Shown here in pieces: positions 50,638 through 62,650 of a DNA stretch of 64,000 nucleotides. This DNA comes from Rhynchopus sp. YZ270_cl-10 (taxonomy: Eukaryota > Euglenozoa > Diplonemea > Diplonemida > Diplonemidae). The stretch is taken from positions 1,576,501-1,640,500 of the forward strand of contig OZ037844.1 in NCBI GenBank assembly GCA_964035575.1, given 5' to 3'. Position 1 is the first letter of the stretch. Each line of letters starts with the position of its first letter. Under the pieces are notes generated by a model. That model did not search any database. It worked only from the letters and a program-made list of their open reading frames with translations, and was not told the origin of the DNA. The position numbers and the translations under genes were made by a program.

Positions 50638-52067
50638 AAGAGCGGGCTACAGCAGAGCTTGCATCCTGCTAATTACAACCAAAAATTTTTCAAAAAAAAA
50701 TAAAGAAAATGAGAGTGTGCAATGGATGTGAGTATCCATGAGAGAGTTTGACTCGGGGGAGGAGGGGAGAAGTGACGACTGTGGTGCACACAAAAAAGGG
50801 GGAAACAATATCCCTCTTTGGTTTGGTTTTTTTGCTCCGATTTGGGTCGATACAATGTAAACGGATCTGTCAAGACAATGAAAGAAAAAGTAGAAAAAAT
50901 GGGAGAGCGAGAGGGGTACGACATGTTTACAAAAATAGTAGTATGAAAGAAACATTGGAAGAGTGGAAGAAAGAAAACTCCAAAACTTTATACCCGAGTT
51001 TTGGGAGTTTCAAAAAACCCAAGGAAAGTTTTTACCCCTCCAATGTTTCTTGGACTGCTGCAGTTTCCATGGTCCCCTTTTTTCTCTCTCCCCCCCGTGT
51101 GTTCGTGTTCCCTGCACGGTGAACAATGTGATAAAGATGAGTGCATTGTTTTGTTTTGTTTTGTGTTGCGATGCCTCTTTGTGTTCTGGTCACGCACCCC
51201 AAGGTACCATCTTTTGCGCGTATCAAATTAAACCTTTGTCTCTCCTTCTCCGAGCAAATGGTGAAGCTTTCATTGCCAATTTTTTTTTCACTTCGATTTA
51301 GTTTTATTATTTTTTTGTTTCTTTGTTGTAGATACGTGTGTGTGTGTGCCACTGCGAGGCACACGTTCACTCTTTCGAGTTTTTCTTTTTTTTTTTGGGT
51401 GCGTCTTTTTCTTTGGGGTGAGGTTCCGTCACTCAGTTCAGCACCTGGCGTGAGGTAGATATTGGTTATCATGTTTTCCCTTTACGCTTCATCGTTGTCG
51501 TGGCACACATGACAGTTTTTTTCTGTTATAATGAGCAGCATTTTGTCGTTGCACAGATACCCAGACACAACAGCAGGGGTGTTACGCCAGCCTATACCAC
51601 ACGATCTATGGCTTACCTAGTTGGGCGCACCCCCCCCAATTCCCTTTTCCCTTTTCATCGTTTCTCCCCCCCTACGGCCTCTTAAGCCCAACGATTCAAA
51701 GTCGGACCCTCAACTTTTCGCTTATTGTCCACCTCCCCTTCATCACATCACAAAACCGACAAATTGATGCACCTGCCCTTCAAGGACAGGCCAGGAGACG
51801 AACCTCCTCTTCTTCGTTTCCCCCCCACGCTCAACAGAAGCTTCCTTCCAATTCACTGCCCCATACACACATAACGTGCTACAATACCGACGCCCTCCCC
51901 AATTTTCATAGTTAAGACCCAACCCGAACACCGATTTTTTATCTCAGATCTACACACACCTCTTTCCACCTTAGGTGGGCCACCCCCCTTTCCCCGTCAC
52001 TGAGAAGGGCTCGAGAGGACGAGAAGGCACCGGGGCATATTCATAAAGACATCTTAAAACCACCCAA
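50638..52067. other. Intergenic stretch
   Basis: No gene recognised. Contains one short dispersed hairpin (about 51330-51385, GTGTGC...GCACAC), a short inverted repeat around 50944-51060 (GAAACATTGGA / TCCAATGTTTC) and a C-rich tract before the next gene (about 51960-52000). Confidence 0.45.
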
Positions 52068-53183
52068 ATGGAGGTCACCGCACACCACAACCCTTCCGGC
52101 ACGCAGTGTGTAGTCTCTGTGGACAGCGAGGAGACCGTCGCTTCTTTGAAGGCAAAGATATGTCGTGAGCTGCGACGGCCTCTTGAGCGGGAGGTGCTGC
52201 GCATTGCCGGCACAGAGCAGACCCTACGCGACAGCGACACCATTGCAGGCACAGGCCTGGAGTCTCTCGGCCACATCGACCTGGTCCGCCTTGGCCCTGA
52301 TGTGCACGCCCCTTTCACCTTCCCTGGCACCTGCCATGCCATGGCTCTGTCTGCCTGCGGCCGTTTCCTCGCACTCTGCACCGACACCACCACACTCACC
52401 GTTTGGTGCACCCAAGCAGGAGAACGCCTCTGGGATGCAGACAACACTTACGACCCAGCATTCACTCAGGGGCTTGCCTTTTCGAAGTGCCGGGTGTGGC
52501 TCGCATCTACGCACTTCGATGTGGTAAACGTCTGGAACGTTGAATCCGGCGGCCTGCAGTGTCTATTGAGCGGGAGGGTTGGGCTGAACGGTGGGGTGTT
52601 TGCAGTCTGTTTTACACCGGGGGGTTATGTAGTGACCGGCAGTGGCGATGCGACGGTGGAGGTCTGGGACGTCATGACTGGGGAAAGCGTGCAGAAGATG
52701 CTAGGGCATAAGGAATGGGTCACCTCTGTCGCAGCCAGCGGTGCGCAGGTTGTCTCTGGGGCAAGCGACCGCACGGTGCGGCTGTGGAGTCTCCGAGGGG
52801 AGGAGGCCCAAATCCTCGTTGGGCATGAGTCTGCCGTGCTCAGTGTTGCGATAACTACCTGTGGGAAGACAGCGGTGTCGTGCTCACGCAGCTCCCTTCG
52901 GCTTTGGGATATGCGCACAGGAGCACCCTCACGTGTCATTCCAGGTGACGATATGTCCTACATAGTGCTCTCAGATCTCTATATAGCAGTGCGGTTTCGT
53001 AGCAGCGTGCCGGCCTTCTGGGCGATAGCAGGTGGGCGTGAGCGTCCTGCAGTGGTGGACGATGCGGGTGTGCTGCAGGAGGACGTAGAAGCAATCGCCA
53101 TAGGGCCCTGCGGGGACGTGCTGTATCAGTGCTGTGGCGGGGTCGTGACGGTGCGCATTATTGAGGTGGAGGAGGAGGGTTGA
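52068..53183 (+). CDS. Ubiquitin-like domain + WD40 repeat protein
   Basis: 371 residues from the ATG after a C-rich leader. Residues 1-80 are a ubiquitin-like fold (VSVDSEETVASLKAKI, LRIAGTEQTLRDSDTI, GHIDLVRL). Residues about 85-365 form WD40 blades, with clear units at FAVCFTPGGYVVTGSGDATV EVWD, WVTSVAASGAQVVSGASDRTV RLWS and LSVAITTCGKTAVSC RLWD. Five to seven blades can be counted; the last ones are weak. WD40 propellers are protein-binding platforms, and a fused ubiquitin-like domain often docks on proteasomes or ubiquitin ligases. No signal peptide, so it is intracellular. It shares the ubiquitin-like N-terminus idea with the LRR genes, but the two domains are not close relatives. Specific function unknown. 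Confidence 0.88.
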   Translation: MEVTAHHNPSGTQCVVSVDSEETVASLKAKICRELRRPLEREVLRIAGTEQTLRDSDTIAGTGLESLGHIDLVRLGPDVHAPFTFPGTCHAMALSACGRFLALCTDTTTLTVWCTQAGERLWDADNTYDPAFTQGLAFSKCRVWLASTHFDVVNVWNVESGGLQCLLSGRVGLNGGVFAVCFTPGGYVVTGSGDATVEVWDVMTGESVQKMLGHKEWVTSVAASGAQVVSGASDRTVRLWSLRGEEAQILVGHESAVLSVAITTCGKTAVSCSRSSLRLWDMRTGAPSRVIPGDDMSYIVLSDLYIAVRFRSSVPAFWAIAGGRERPAVVDDAGVLQEDVEAIAIGPCGDVLYQCCGGVVTVRIIEVEEEG

Positions 53184-54444
53184 GGGTTGAGGGTGGGGTT
53201 TAAAAGAAAACGTAAAAGAAGGGGGAAAGGGTAGATTTCTCGCACCTTAGAAATTACCTAACCCTCTAACGAACACATGATTTCAATACAAAACAAAAAA
53301 ACAAATATTTTTGCAGATCTGCTTGATGGCCGATTTTTTTCTTTACTTTTTTCGAATCGTACTATAACCTCGAAAGCGTAGGATGCACCTTTACGCGCAT
53401 CCCACACTTTCGTATTCCGTGTTTTTTATTTTTTCTCTCCAGATTTTTCCCCCCCCCCACCGCACCCTTGCCTTCATACGGTGGCAACGTTCGCTCCTTT
53501 TGTACCCCCTCCTGTGGTGCCAACCCTCTCTCCCCTCTGGGCACCTCTCCTTCTCTACAACGTTTCCCCGTGCACACCTGTTCAGTGTGCAATTATCCCC
53601 CTTACACAAAGTGCGATGAATCTCGGAAGAACGAAAAAGACCAGTCGATATCGAGGTTGCACATTCCAAATTCTAAATGGGGGTTGGTTTAATGGGTGAT
53701 TGGGAATGCTGTGAAGAAGAAGAATGTTGCTTTCTTCTGCAGAACCTGACAAATCCTTCAGAGTATGCCTTCCTGCACTCTATGGTGCTGCCCACACTCT
53801 AACCTGTTCACATTTTGTGTATTTACGTGAGGCATGTTCATCTCTCAAGTTTTCTTCTTTTGTTCAAGTTCCCGTGTCTTAGTGGGGAGGGATGCAATAT
53901 CAAGCAAATGGGTGACAACATCATCCCGAACAACTGTCTATGTGACGAAGAGACTACTACCCATCTTCAGCGCCTCCCAGCGTGTCTCTAGTGCGATAAC
54001 GATGTCGGTAAAGGATGTGTGTCGAAGAGGTGCACCCATATGAACAAGTTCTCTTCTTATGTTCAAGTGACTCAGCACGAGAGGCTTCGGCTCATTTTAT
54101 AAACTTTTCTTTGTTTTTATTCGGGGTGTTACACCCACCCTTCACCGTTTTTGGGGGTTTTTTGGTCTCTTGGAATGATGCGATCAACAAACAACAGACG
54201 AACAAAAAAAAATATGAAAGACAACAAAAAAAAAACGCTGCAGGAACAGGGCCCAGCTGATCTTGTATTTTAACTCCTCCACCACCACCACCACCCCCTC
54301 TTTCCCCCTATCAACCCTTTCTCCCCCCTACCACAGGATTTCACCTCCTACCCACACACCCTACGTTGCACCCTCCACCCCTCCAGTTGTGAGTTGCGTG
54401 CTCCGCTCAAACGAACCCATCAACGCACCTGCGAAGCCCAGAGC
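53184..54444. other. Intergenic stretch and leader of the next gene
   Basis: No gene. Dispersed-family hairpins lie near 53825-53860 and 54069-54100. A long C/T tract (about 54272-54341) ends CTACCACAG and could be the trans-splice acceptor for the gene at 54445. Confidence 0.45.
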
Positions 54445-57400
54445 ATGAGCATGAGCACAGTCTCCATGCGTTTCTCTGCACTGTTGTACGGGTTGAGTGC
54501 ACTGTTCATAGGTGACGTGGACGCACAGGACCCACGAATCTACTTCGACCGCTACACACCGCCCACCGGAGGCCCGCTGTCGGGAGTGATAGCTCGGTCA
54601 GACCACTATACCTTTCTGGGTTCGAAGGATGTGCTGACACAGATCCAACAGGACTACACCACCCGCAAGGTGAACTACGTCGCCAGCGGCTCCTTCCCGG
54701 GGGTGGACCACTGGGTGCTGAACGAGGCTGCTGGGGGATCAGACAGGGTCATCGCGTTGATGACGACTGCGTCTGGTGTGCAGTGGGGAAGCATCGGTGC
54801 GCAGTCCCCGGTCGCGGATTTTAGCGGGTCGATTTACACAATCGCTGGGACGGCAAACCTGATGTGTCATACAACAGTGCAAGACGCCGACTCGCCAGAC
54901 ATCTTGTACTTCTGCTGCCAGAAGGCGGTGCTCTATATTGCGAATCTCGCAGACGGCACAGTGTCGGAGCACGCACTCCCATCAAAGTGTGTCGACATCT
55001 CCGAGAACAACAGTGCCGACCAGCTGTACGTTGCGACGAAGAAGGACGGTATCCTGCTCTTCGATCTGCAGCCCGGGTCGATGTCTGTGTCGGAGGTGGT
55101 CGGGCAGCGCATAGCGCTAGACGGCGTGACGCACATGATGTACAGCAACTCGCAGTCGTTGATTATCACGTACGCAGAAGCCACCTCGGGGACAGGCATG
55201 TCCGTGCAGACGTTCAGAGAGTCGAACCACGCAGCCCTGCACGAGAAGGCAGAGTCAACCACCAACCGTGTTGTGGCGCTCAACAGGTTCGGGCGTGCGT
55301 ACCTGTACGAGCAGGACACATACGATGTGTACGTCTGGTTTGGCACGACGTCCTCGTTGACAAACCAAGGCTCGCTTGCCGGTGGTGTGTGGACGCTTGG
55401 TGAGCAAGGCCCCATGGAGGAGATCTGGCTCGACAACTCGATTCTCTTCTTCGTGTCTGCCACCACGCTCACGCTCTACAATGAGGCCACGTTCACGCCG
55501 ACACCGTTGCCGGTGACACCTGCACCACCAACTCCATCGCCACCAACACCAGCTCCGCCAACTCCTTCCCCACCGACACCTTCACCGCCCACCCCGTCAC
55601 CACCAACGCCAGCGCCACCAACTCCATCACCGCCAACACCGTCGCCACCCACTCCGTCGCCACCAACACCAGCACCACCAACTCCTTCCCCACCGACACC
55701 TTCACCGCCCACTCCTTCTCCACCGACGCCATCACCACCTACACCAGCACCGCCAACTCCTTCACCACCCACTCCATCGCCACCAACTCCTTCACCGCCC
55801 ACCCCGTCGCCACCGACACCGGCTCCACCAACTCCTTCTCCACCTACTCCGTCACCACCGACACCTTCACCGCCAACACCAGCGCCACCCACTCCGTCGC
55901 CACCAACACCCGCACCACCGACACCAGCACCACCCACTCCTTCACCACCCACTCCGTCGCCACCGACACCTTCTCCACCGACACCAGCACCACCTACGCC
56001 GGCACCACTAACACCTTCACCGCCCACCCCGTCGCCACCGACACCGGCGCCACTAACTCCTTCACCACCTACGCCAGTACCACCCACTCCATCACCGCCA
56101 ACACCATCTCCACCGACACCATCACCACCTACACCAGCACCGCCAACACCGTCACCACCAACACCTTCCCCTCCCACTCCATCACCACCAACTCCTGCGC
56201 CATTGACATCGGCACCCGCTACACCATCTCCGCCAACATCTTCCCCACCTACGCCAGCGCCACCAACTGTGGCGCCAATGACACCTGCACCACTCACACT
56301 GTCACCGGTAACACTTTCGCCACCGACACTGTCGCCGCAAACAACTTCACCACCAACGCCTTCCCCACCCACTCCGTCGCCGCCAACACCATCACCACCT
56401 ACACCATCACCGCCAACTCCGGCACCTGCAACACCTTCCCCACCCACTTCATCACCACCTACACCATCGCCGCTAACACCTTCTCCACCTACTCCTTCAC
56501 CACCCACACCTGCACCACTAACACCGTCCCCACCCACTCCGTCTCCTCCAACACCTTCGCCGCGGACTCCTGCACCACAGACACCATCACCAGTCACACC
56601 TGCACCTGCGACACCATCACCGCCAACACCAGCACCACAGACACCTTCGCCGCCCACTTCATCACCGCTGACGCCTTCACCACTTACCCCGTCACCTCTA
56701 ACACCTGAGCCCACTGCACTCCCCCGCACTCCCCCGCCCACGACACAGGACGCCACAGGACAGCCTCGCACAGCCACACCTACTTTGCCACCCACCGAAG
56801 CACCACTCACGAACCTCACGGACATCGCACCGGCACCGACAACAGCCGTCACCACGACCACCACGGTTGCCGAGGGCGCAGCTGTGGCAGGCCTGGCGAC
56901 TGCGGTGATGGGTGGCGCGACGGCACCTTACGCTGTGATGCTGTCGGTGACAGGCGCTGACTGTGTTTTGGGCGAGAGCCTTGAGATGCGCGGGTACTCG
57001 ATCTTTCTGCATCCTACACAGTGGCGTCTGTTCGGGTCTGCTGCTGTCGGCGTGGTGCTGGGGAACTTCATGGTCGTCTGCGCAGTCGCAGTGACGATGT
57101 CGCTTGTGGTCCGTGCACTGTCCGTCACGAAAGCCTTTGCACACATGGACACCCTTGGGCTCTGCAGGTTCCCTTCTGCGCCGCTCTTCGTCTTCCAGTT
57201 CCTTCTCCTGGGCACAGCCATGGCGTCGATGTCGCTGCTCTTCTACCCGCCTTCCGCTTCTGCTGCGGTGCTTGGCGCAGTCTCGCTTGCCGTCTGCATT
57301 CTTGTCCCCATTGCTCTCGTCTTTGAAGTGCGTTGCTCTGTACCAAGCAAAGGCTTCTACAAGAAGGATGCTGCCACCGAAGACAGGCAGTACCTGACAG

Positions 57401-58272
57401 CGATGATCGGCCCCGGGGAGTGGGTCAGCCAGAACACCAGGACCCGCTGGTCGCTTCGGTACGCTTCGGTGGTGCGTCCGTACCGACAGGAGTGGGCGTG
57501 CTATGTGTTTGTGGAGATGGCGGCAACGCTCACCATCGCTGCAGTGAGCGGTGCCACAGCGGAGAGCATGGTGGGGTGTGGACATAAGAAGCTGTGCGAT
57601 GGGCTGATCTTTCTTGTTCTCCTCACAGCCACCTGCCTCACACAGCCCTACGCACGGACACGCGACCTGGTTGCCTTCGTCAGTCTCTTCGCTACACAGG
57701 CCATTGCGATGCTCCTTATGGCCTCAGGGTACTACTTCTCCAAGCCACACCACGCTGTTTTCTCCATCGCGGAAACCATTTTGTACGTCTCGAACGCAAT
57801 CCTTCTGGCAAAGGTGATTGCAGACATATGCTCGGAGGGGTATGTGTTCTGTACAAAACGGCGTCATCGGTTGATGATGGAGACGGAGGCGGAACACGCA
57901 GACACAAAGGAACTGCTTACGTCCTGCTCGAGTGATGACGCTGATACAACACAAAGAGAGAAACGAACCTTGGACACCTCGGTGTACGGACCCCCGTCTG
58001 TGGTGCTCACCCCCTTATCGTTGAGCGGGAGCAGAGGTGGAGGTGGAGGTGGTGGTGGCTCTGTCCGGCATGACAGCAACGTCGACACAACCCAGTTTCT
58101 CTCCTCAAGACGTGGCAGGCGTGGTGGTGTTGTGCCTATAGGGGGTCGTGAGAAGTCTTTCTCTGATGCAAGCTCCTCAATGCGTTCGGTGCAAGGTGGT
58201 GGCGGTGGTGGTGGTGGTGGTAGTGGAGCCCCAGGGCAGCTGCCCCCATCTACCTTAAGGGTAGTGTGTTGA
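54445..58272 (+). CDS. Mucin-stalk 7-TM surface protein, diverged member 4
   Basis: I start at the first ATG ([17 protein letters not shown]); the ATG at 54466 would give a tighter signal peptide. The ectodomain (to residue about 350) is distantly like copies 2 and 3: [12 protein letters not shown] aligns with their [12 protein letters not shown]. The stalk (about 351-785) is dozens of [11 protein letters not shown] units. About seven membrane segments (about 854-1135) keep the family signatures [36 protein letters not shown] and [13 protein letters not shown]. The tail is Ser/Gly-rich with two polyglycine runs. The membrane block here is clearly diverged in DNA, unlike that of copies 1-3, so it has escaped homogenisation. 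About 1275 residues, frame intact. Surface location inferred; function unknown. Confidence 0.87.
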   Translation: MSMSTVSMRFSALLYGLSALFIGDVDAQDPRIYFDRYTPPTGGPLSGVIARSDHYTFLGSKDVLTQIQQDYTTRKVNYVASGSFPGVDHWVLNEAAGGSDRVIALMTTASGVQWGSIGAQSPVADFSGSIYTIAGTANLMCHTTVQDADSPDILYFCCQKAVLYIANLADGTVSEHALPSKCVDISENNSADQLYVATKKDGILLFDLQPGSMSVSEVVGQRIALDGVTHMMYSNSQSLIITYAEATSGTGMSVQTFRESNHAALHEKAESTTNRVVALNRFGRAYLYEQDTYDVYVWFGTTSSLTNQGSLAGGVWTLGEQGPMEEIWLDNSILFFVSATTLTLYNEATFTPTPLPVTPAPPTPSPPTPAPPTPSPPTPSPPTPSPPTPAPPTPSPPTPSPPTPSPPTPAPPTPSPPTPSPPTPSPPTPSPPTPAPPTPSPPTPSPPTPSPPTPSPPTPAPPTPSPPTPSPPTPSPPTPAPPTPSPPTPAPPTPAPPTPSPPTPSPPTPSPPTPAPPTPAPLTPSPPTPSPPTPAPLTPSPPTPVPPTPSPPTPSPPTPSPPTPAPPTPSPPTPSPPTPSPPTPAPLTSAPATPSPPTSSPPTPAPPTVAPMTPAPLTLSPVTLSPPTLSPQTTSPPTPSPPTPSPPTPSPPTPSPPTPAPATPSPPTSSPPTPSPLTPSPPTPSPPTPAPLTPSPPTPSPPTPSPRTPAPQTPSPVTPAPATPSPPTPAPQTPSPPTSSPLTPSPLTPSPLTPEPTALPRTPPPTTQDATGQPRTATPTLPPTEAPLTNLTDIAPAPTTAVTTTTTVAEGAAVAGLATAVMGGATAPYAVMLSVTGADCVLGESLEMRGYSIFLHPTQWRLFGSAAVGVVLGNFMVVCAVAVTMSLVVRALSVTKAFAHMDTLGLCRFPSAPLFVFQFLLLGTAMASMSLLFYPPSASAAVLGAVSLAVCILVPIALVFEVRCSVPSKGFYKKDAATEDRQYLTAMIGPGEWVSQNTRTRWSLRYASVVRPYRQEWACYVFVEMAATLTIAAVSGATAESMVGCGHKKLCDGLIFLVLLTATCLTQPYARTRDLVAFVSLFATQAIAMLLMASGYYFSKPHHAVFSIAETILYVSNAILLAKVIADICSEGYVFCTKRRHRLMMETEAEHADTKELLTSCSSDDADTTQREKRTLDTSVYGPPSVVLTPLSLSGSRGGGGGGGGSVRHDSNVDTTQFLSSRRGRRGGVVPIGGREKSFSDASSSMRSVQGGGGGGGGGSGAPGQLPPSTLRVVC

Positions 58273-60057
58273 TCGTTGTGTGCAATGTGCGGATGGTGTT
58301 TGTGCGTGTTTTTTTCCCCCCCGGTGTGCATGTGTTTTGCAGGCCAGTAAAACATCGCAAATCATCGATTTTTTTTTCTTTTGAACATCTACCGTTGTAG
58401 TCCGCAGGGTAGTTCTGCTTTTATCCGGATTGGCTGGCATCGTACAGTGGGTCAGTCGGGAGGTGCCTGCATCAACAACTACAGCTTTAGTTGGTTCAAT
58501 CTTACTACATTTTATCAGATTTTCTCTTGTTTTCCCTTTTTTTTTTCTTTTCTTTTTTTGGTCACATCTGCTTGCTGATTCACTTCAGCGTTGAACGGGC
58601 CAGTCAAAAACACCCCCATTAAGATTCCCCCATTATGTGTATGCACTTAAGACATGCTCATCTTATTCAACTTTTACCTTTTATTCTTCTCGCCTTTTCG
58701 CCTCACACAAGAGGTGATCTTATTGAGGAGTCCAACGACGAACGTACCTTTTGTTGGTTGATAGTAGATTCGGCACGCCAACTATGTGTGGCGTCCAAAA
58801 AAGGGGTAAAATTACTCCCCCCAAATCCGCCCTTTTTTTTGGACGCCTAAAGTTATTTGGACTGCTGTAATTGTAGCTCATAAAAAAATAGTTGCTAGTG
58901 GAGCACCCCCATTCGGAATGCACTCTAGCACAAACCCAATGTTTTCAGAATTTTTTGAAAAAAAGAAATGTGGAAAAATCCCACCTAATTTTTTACCCCG
59001 CGAAAAGGCGCGTAAAGGCGTGTACGGACGGCCCTATACGCGGGGTAAAATTAGGTGGAAATCAAACAAAACAAGCCTTTGTCCTAACGGACATCCAGGC
59101 TCTTATTGCGCCTTACAAACTTTCCCTCGTCTCGGTGACGAACTGGGCTCTAGCCCCATAGTAAATTTTCTGCCTTTTTGTTATCCACCCTTTTCAAGTT
59201 TTCCTTTTTTTCCTTTTTTATTTCCGGCACAAAAAAGGGCAGCCTTGGGTGACCAGGTGTGCACCATCAATTAGCCACTTTTCTTTGAGAATGTTGTTGA
59301 TATTTTAAGTTTTGGTTTGTGTTATTTTTACTATGCGACCCAAAAAGTATGCCAGAAATACACTGGTGCATATTTCTGCCATGTGAACAACCATAAAGTG
59401 TCCAAATAGTGCCCTGCCTCAAGGTACCCCCTAAATGATACATAACCACGTCATAACGTTGGTTTGGGGGGTAAAAGGTTTACTGGATATTTTAAAGTTT
59501 GTGGCACATTCATCGAGATTTATTTTTTGATCAGTGCCTGTAACGGTGAGGCGTTTTGCACATTCAACTTCTCTTTTTTTTTTGTGATTAAACTGTCACA
59601 ACCTGACCCGCTCCTCGTGTTCACCACCTCAGTCATCACAAAAAAGTTTTTCTTGGTCCTGGGCTGGACCTTAAATTGCATCCGGGGGTCCGTTCCTCCA
59701 GAAACTCTATGAAGGTGTTGACCGCTCGAACCGATGTCTCCTACCTGAGAGATTACAAAACAGGAGGCGAGGAGGGGTATGCGGGGCGTTTTTGTGCCTT
59801 CAGGGTCTTTTTGTTTTTCAGCAACCCTGCCTCTCCTATATCACCAGTGCATAGCCTTTGTCTTTCTGTTGGGGTATGCGGGACTTCCCCTAGTCCTCAG
59901 GGTCTAAACGCCCCTGCCCTCTTTTATGCAAGTTCACCCTGGCAGGGTATATAAATGCTGGGTCAGGCTGGCCCCCCTATGCTATGATGGGTGCTCGCAC
60001 CCGGAGCATAAATGGCCAGCGGTCAGGCCAGAGTCGCTCTACGGAGTCTCTCTGCCA
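58273..60057. other. Repeat-rich spacer
   Basis: No gene. Holds a partial R-family repeat (about 58385-58490), two small hairpin elements (58790-58848, ends GGCGTCCAAAAA/TTTTTGGACGCC; and about 58979-59061, CCACCTAATTTTTTACCCCGCG and complement), and a dispersed hairpin near 59530-59570. Confidence 0.55.
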
Positions 60058-60470
60058 CGCCTTTGGGTTACGGTGTGCTGCCTGTAAGGACGTCCATGTA
60101 TATCCCTAAGAGAAAGGGTGAGGCCCAACTGTCGGTACAGCATGGGGCGCCAAGAGAGAGATGTTGTGACCCCCCCGCCCACCCCTTTTTGTGTTTTTGG
60201 GTTTCTGCTCTCTTGTGTAGACTATCGTGCATCAAGCGTTGGGTGCAGCGAACTGCAGTACCTGTAAGCTCACAACTCTTCAACGGAAGGTGCCCCCCCG
60301 GCTGACGAGCGGTTGTGTACCGCCCTCGTTCTCTTACGGTACGGGCCAGTCATTAGGTTTCCTTTTTACATCTTCTGTTGTTGGCCGCAGGGTACTTGTG
60401 CTTTCATCCGGATGGCTGGCATCGTACGTGGGTCAGTCGGAGGTGCCTGCATTAATAACTTCACTTTTCT
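60058..60470. repeat. Dispersed repeat family R, longest copy
   Basis: Aligns with 15088-15425 at both ends and with the 3'-half copy at 20828. Ends at a GTGCCTGCATTAATAACTTC block that also closes the copies at 58385 and 61835. No conserved coding frame. Confidence 0.75.
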
Positions 60471-60840
60471 TTTTTTTTGTGATGACCGAGCCTTCGAGGC
60501 TTGGGTTCATCTTACAAACTTTTGTTTCGTTTTTGTTTCAAAGGTGTTCGCGGACTGTTCAGCTTAAGGTTTTCTTTAGTTTGACTCCGCAAACGCCTTT
60601 CTTTTGTTGCTCTCCCTTTTTTTTTTTTTTTTTTCTTTGTTTTTTTTTTTGGATCGAAGAAAAATCGCTGCTATGCTGTGATTGTGAATCCTTTTATCGA
60701 ACGAAAACGTTGTTTGAATTTAGTGTCTTTTGTTGTGGTTTTGCTTTTTTTGAGAACTTAGACTGACGCAAAAGCATGCCAACACGTTTTCAATGTTACG
60801 TATCCTCTCCCATTACCACCCACCCCCCATCGAATTAATG

Positions 60841-61040
60841 CACGATGAAGTAAATGACATGACATGTGCTTTTTTTCATGTTCTTCACATGAAAAACACA
60901 TGTCATTTTACGTGTAAAGTGTCATGTGTTTCCTCATAAAATTGAGTACGTGTCATTTTTATGTGGCACATGTCACTGCTTCTCACATGTCATTTTACAT
61001 GTAAAAGGCACATGTCAGTCATTTACTTCACCGTCATGTG
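60841..61040. mobile_element. Hairpin element of about 195 bp
   Basis: The ends GATGAAGTAAATGAC and GTCATTTACTTCACC are complementary. The interior is filled with ACATGT and CATGTCATTTTAC words in both orientations. Structure is that of a foldback MITE without coding capacity. Confidence 0.7.
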
Positions 61041-61136
61041 GGACGTCCGCGAACCCAAATAATATTTCATTGATATTTCAGTAGACGCGAAGCAGTGCGA
61101 GAGGCGTAGGTTCAGTTTTTTTTTTTTTTCTTCGTT

Positions 61137-61601
61137 GGTGCTTCCCGGGGGGTATGCATTTCACAAATTTTCACAAATTTTCAATTCAATTCACAACTTT
61201 TCACAACTATTCACAACTTTTCACCACCCTTTTTTCCTTCGTTGGTGAAGCTTTTAAATGCCGGCATTTGCATTTCCGGAATCCGTCCGGCCAGTGGTGG
61301 GGTCAATTTGCCGAAATGGACAAGTTCTCGTCATTTCCGCACAGTGCACAGTACACAGGTACACAGGTACACCACATCACGTTCTATCTTGTGAATCCCA
61401 GCATACCCCTCAATGGGTGGGTCACCACCCAACCCAAAAAAAAACCCAAAAAAAACTCAAATCAATTCACAACTTTTCACAATTTTTCACCATTTTTCAC
61501 CAGCCTTCACAATTTTATAGCGGTTTTCGTGTTGTGAAAACTTGTGAAAACTTGTCACATTTTGTGAAAATTTGTGAAATGCATACCCCCCGGGAAGCAC
61601 C
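61137..61601. mobile_element. Inverted-repeat element of about 465 bp
   Basis: Ends GGTGCTTCCCGGGGGGTATG and its complement, about 35 bp long when the adjoining TTTCACAAATTTTCAC is included. Subterminal TTCACAA words recur on both sides. The interior has one TTTCCGGAAT/GGTGGGGTCA motif. TTCGTT lies outside both ends, possibly a target duplication. Confidence 0.75.
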
Positions 61602-62029
61602 ATTCGTTTTTTTTTTCCCCCCCTTGTGTGCGTTGCATCCGGTGCTGGCATCGTCGATGGGTCAGGTCGGAGTGTGCGTTGCATCGATAACTCTTCCTTT
61701 CTCTCCCCCCTGTTTCAAGTGTTGTTGCTCAACCTGATGAAACTTATTGTGCGTAAAAAACCCCCTTTTTCTTCTTTTTTTCAACGAGTTCTTATGAGTG
61801 TTCTCGCCACGCGGAACATCCATCCCTTCAAGTGTTCTTGTGCTTTCATCCGAATTGGCTGGCATCGTACAGTGGGTCAGTCGGAGGTGCCTGCATTAGT
61901 AACTTCACTTTCTTTTGTATCGTTTTTGAGTGTCTTTTGTGTGCTTTCTCTTTGGAAAGGATATGGCATTAGCTTTTGTTTTCCACCCAAGATGACTTCG
62001 CAGGAAGTCAGAGGTGCATCTGCACCCAA
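61602..62029. repeat. Partial R-family repeats
   Basis: Two fragments: about 61625-61690 (GTTGCATCCGGTGCTGGCATCG) and about 61835-61915 (GTGCTTTCATCCGAATTGGC to TTAGTAACTTCAC). They match the 3' end of the longer copy at 60058. Confidence 0.6.
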
Positions 62030-62650
62030 ATAATACCCGCAGTAGTGCTCCGAACAGTGGTCGCGCTAATTATGGGAAAAAATGGGGAAAAAATGGATTT
62101 CGGGTACGGAAAAACGTTCCTTGAAAAGGTTAGCTGGGGAGGCCCGGAAACCCCGTTTTGTGGCATTTCCGGGCCAATCCCGGCTTGTGGTGGGGTATAT
62201 ACGGAAAAATGGACAAAATTTTAGTGACTTAAATTTTCGCAAAATATGAACCCATACTCGTAAACAAGGGTCATTTTCAGGAAAATTCGGAAAATTCCGA
62301 GATTTGGAAGCAATTTTTCTCCTGAAAATCAGTGGGTTTTCAGCCCGAAAACATACCGCGATTGGAATTTCCGGAATCCGTCCGCACTGTGGTGGGGTCA
62401 CTTTGCCGAAATGGCCAATTTTTTGGTTTTGGTCAAAATCCATGTGGGTAAAGAGGGCCAATGTAAATCCCACAACCAGATTTTCTCTCCCTGATCCTGA
62501 CGTCTTGCAACATGAAAATGCGCGAAAACACCGGCATTTGCATTTCCGGAATTCGTCCGTTCTGTGGTGGGGTCAATTTGCCGAAATGGACAAGTTCTTG
62601 GTTTTGGTCAAAACCCGTCAGTGTAAGGTAAAGGGGGCAAGTGTTTGCCT
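62030..62650. repeat. Three spaced copies of an 85-bp motif
   Basis: Units near 62155-62255, 62352-62430 and 62525-62612 share TTTCCGGAATCCGTCCG, GTGGTGGGGTCA and TTTGCCGAAATGG. Further copies lie inside elements at 16318, 41548 and 61255. No gene. Confidence 0.75.

Noticed and set aside
60058-60470. Family R as a gene for a conserved small protein
   Set aside because: Frames seen in one copy are broken or shifted in the others on both strands.
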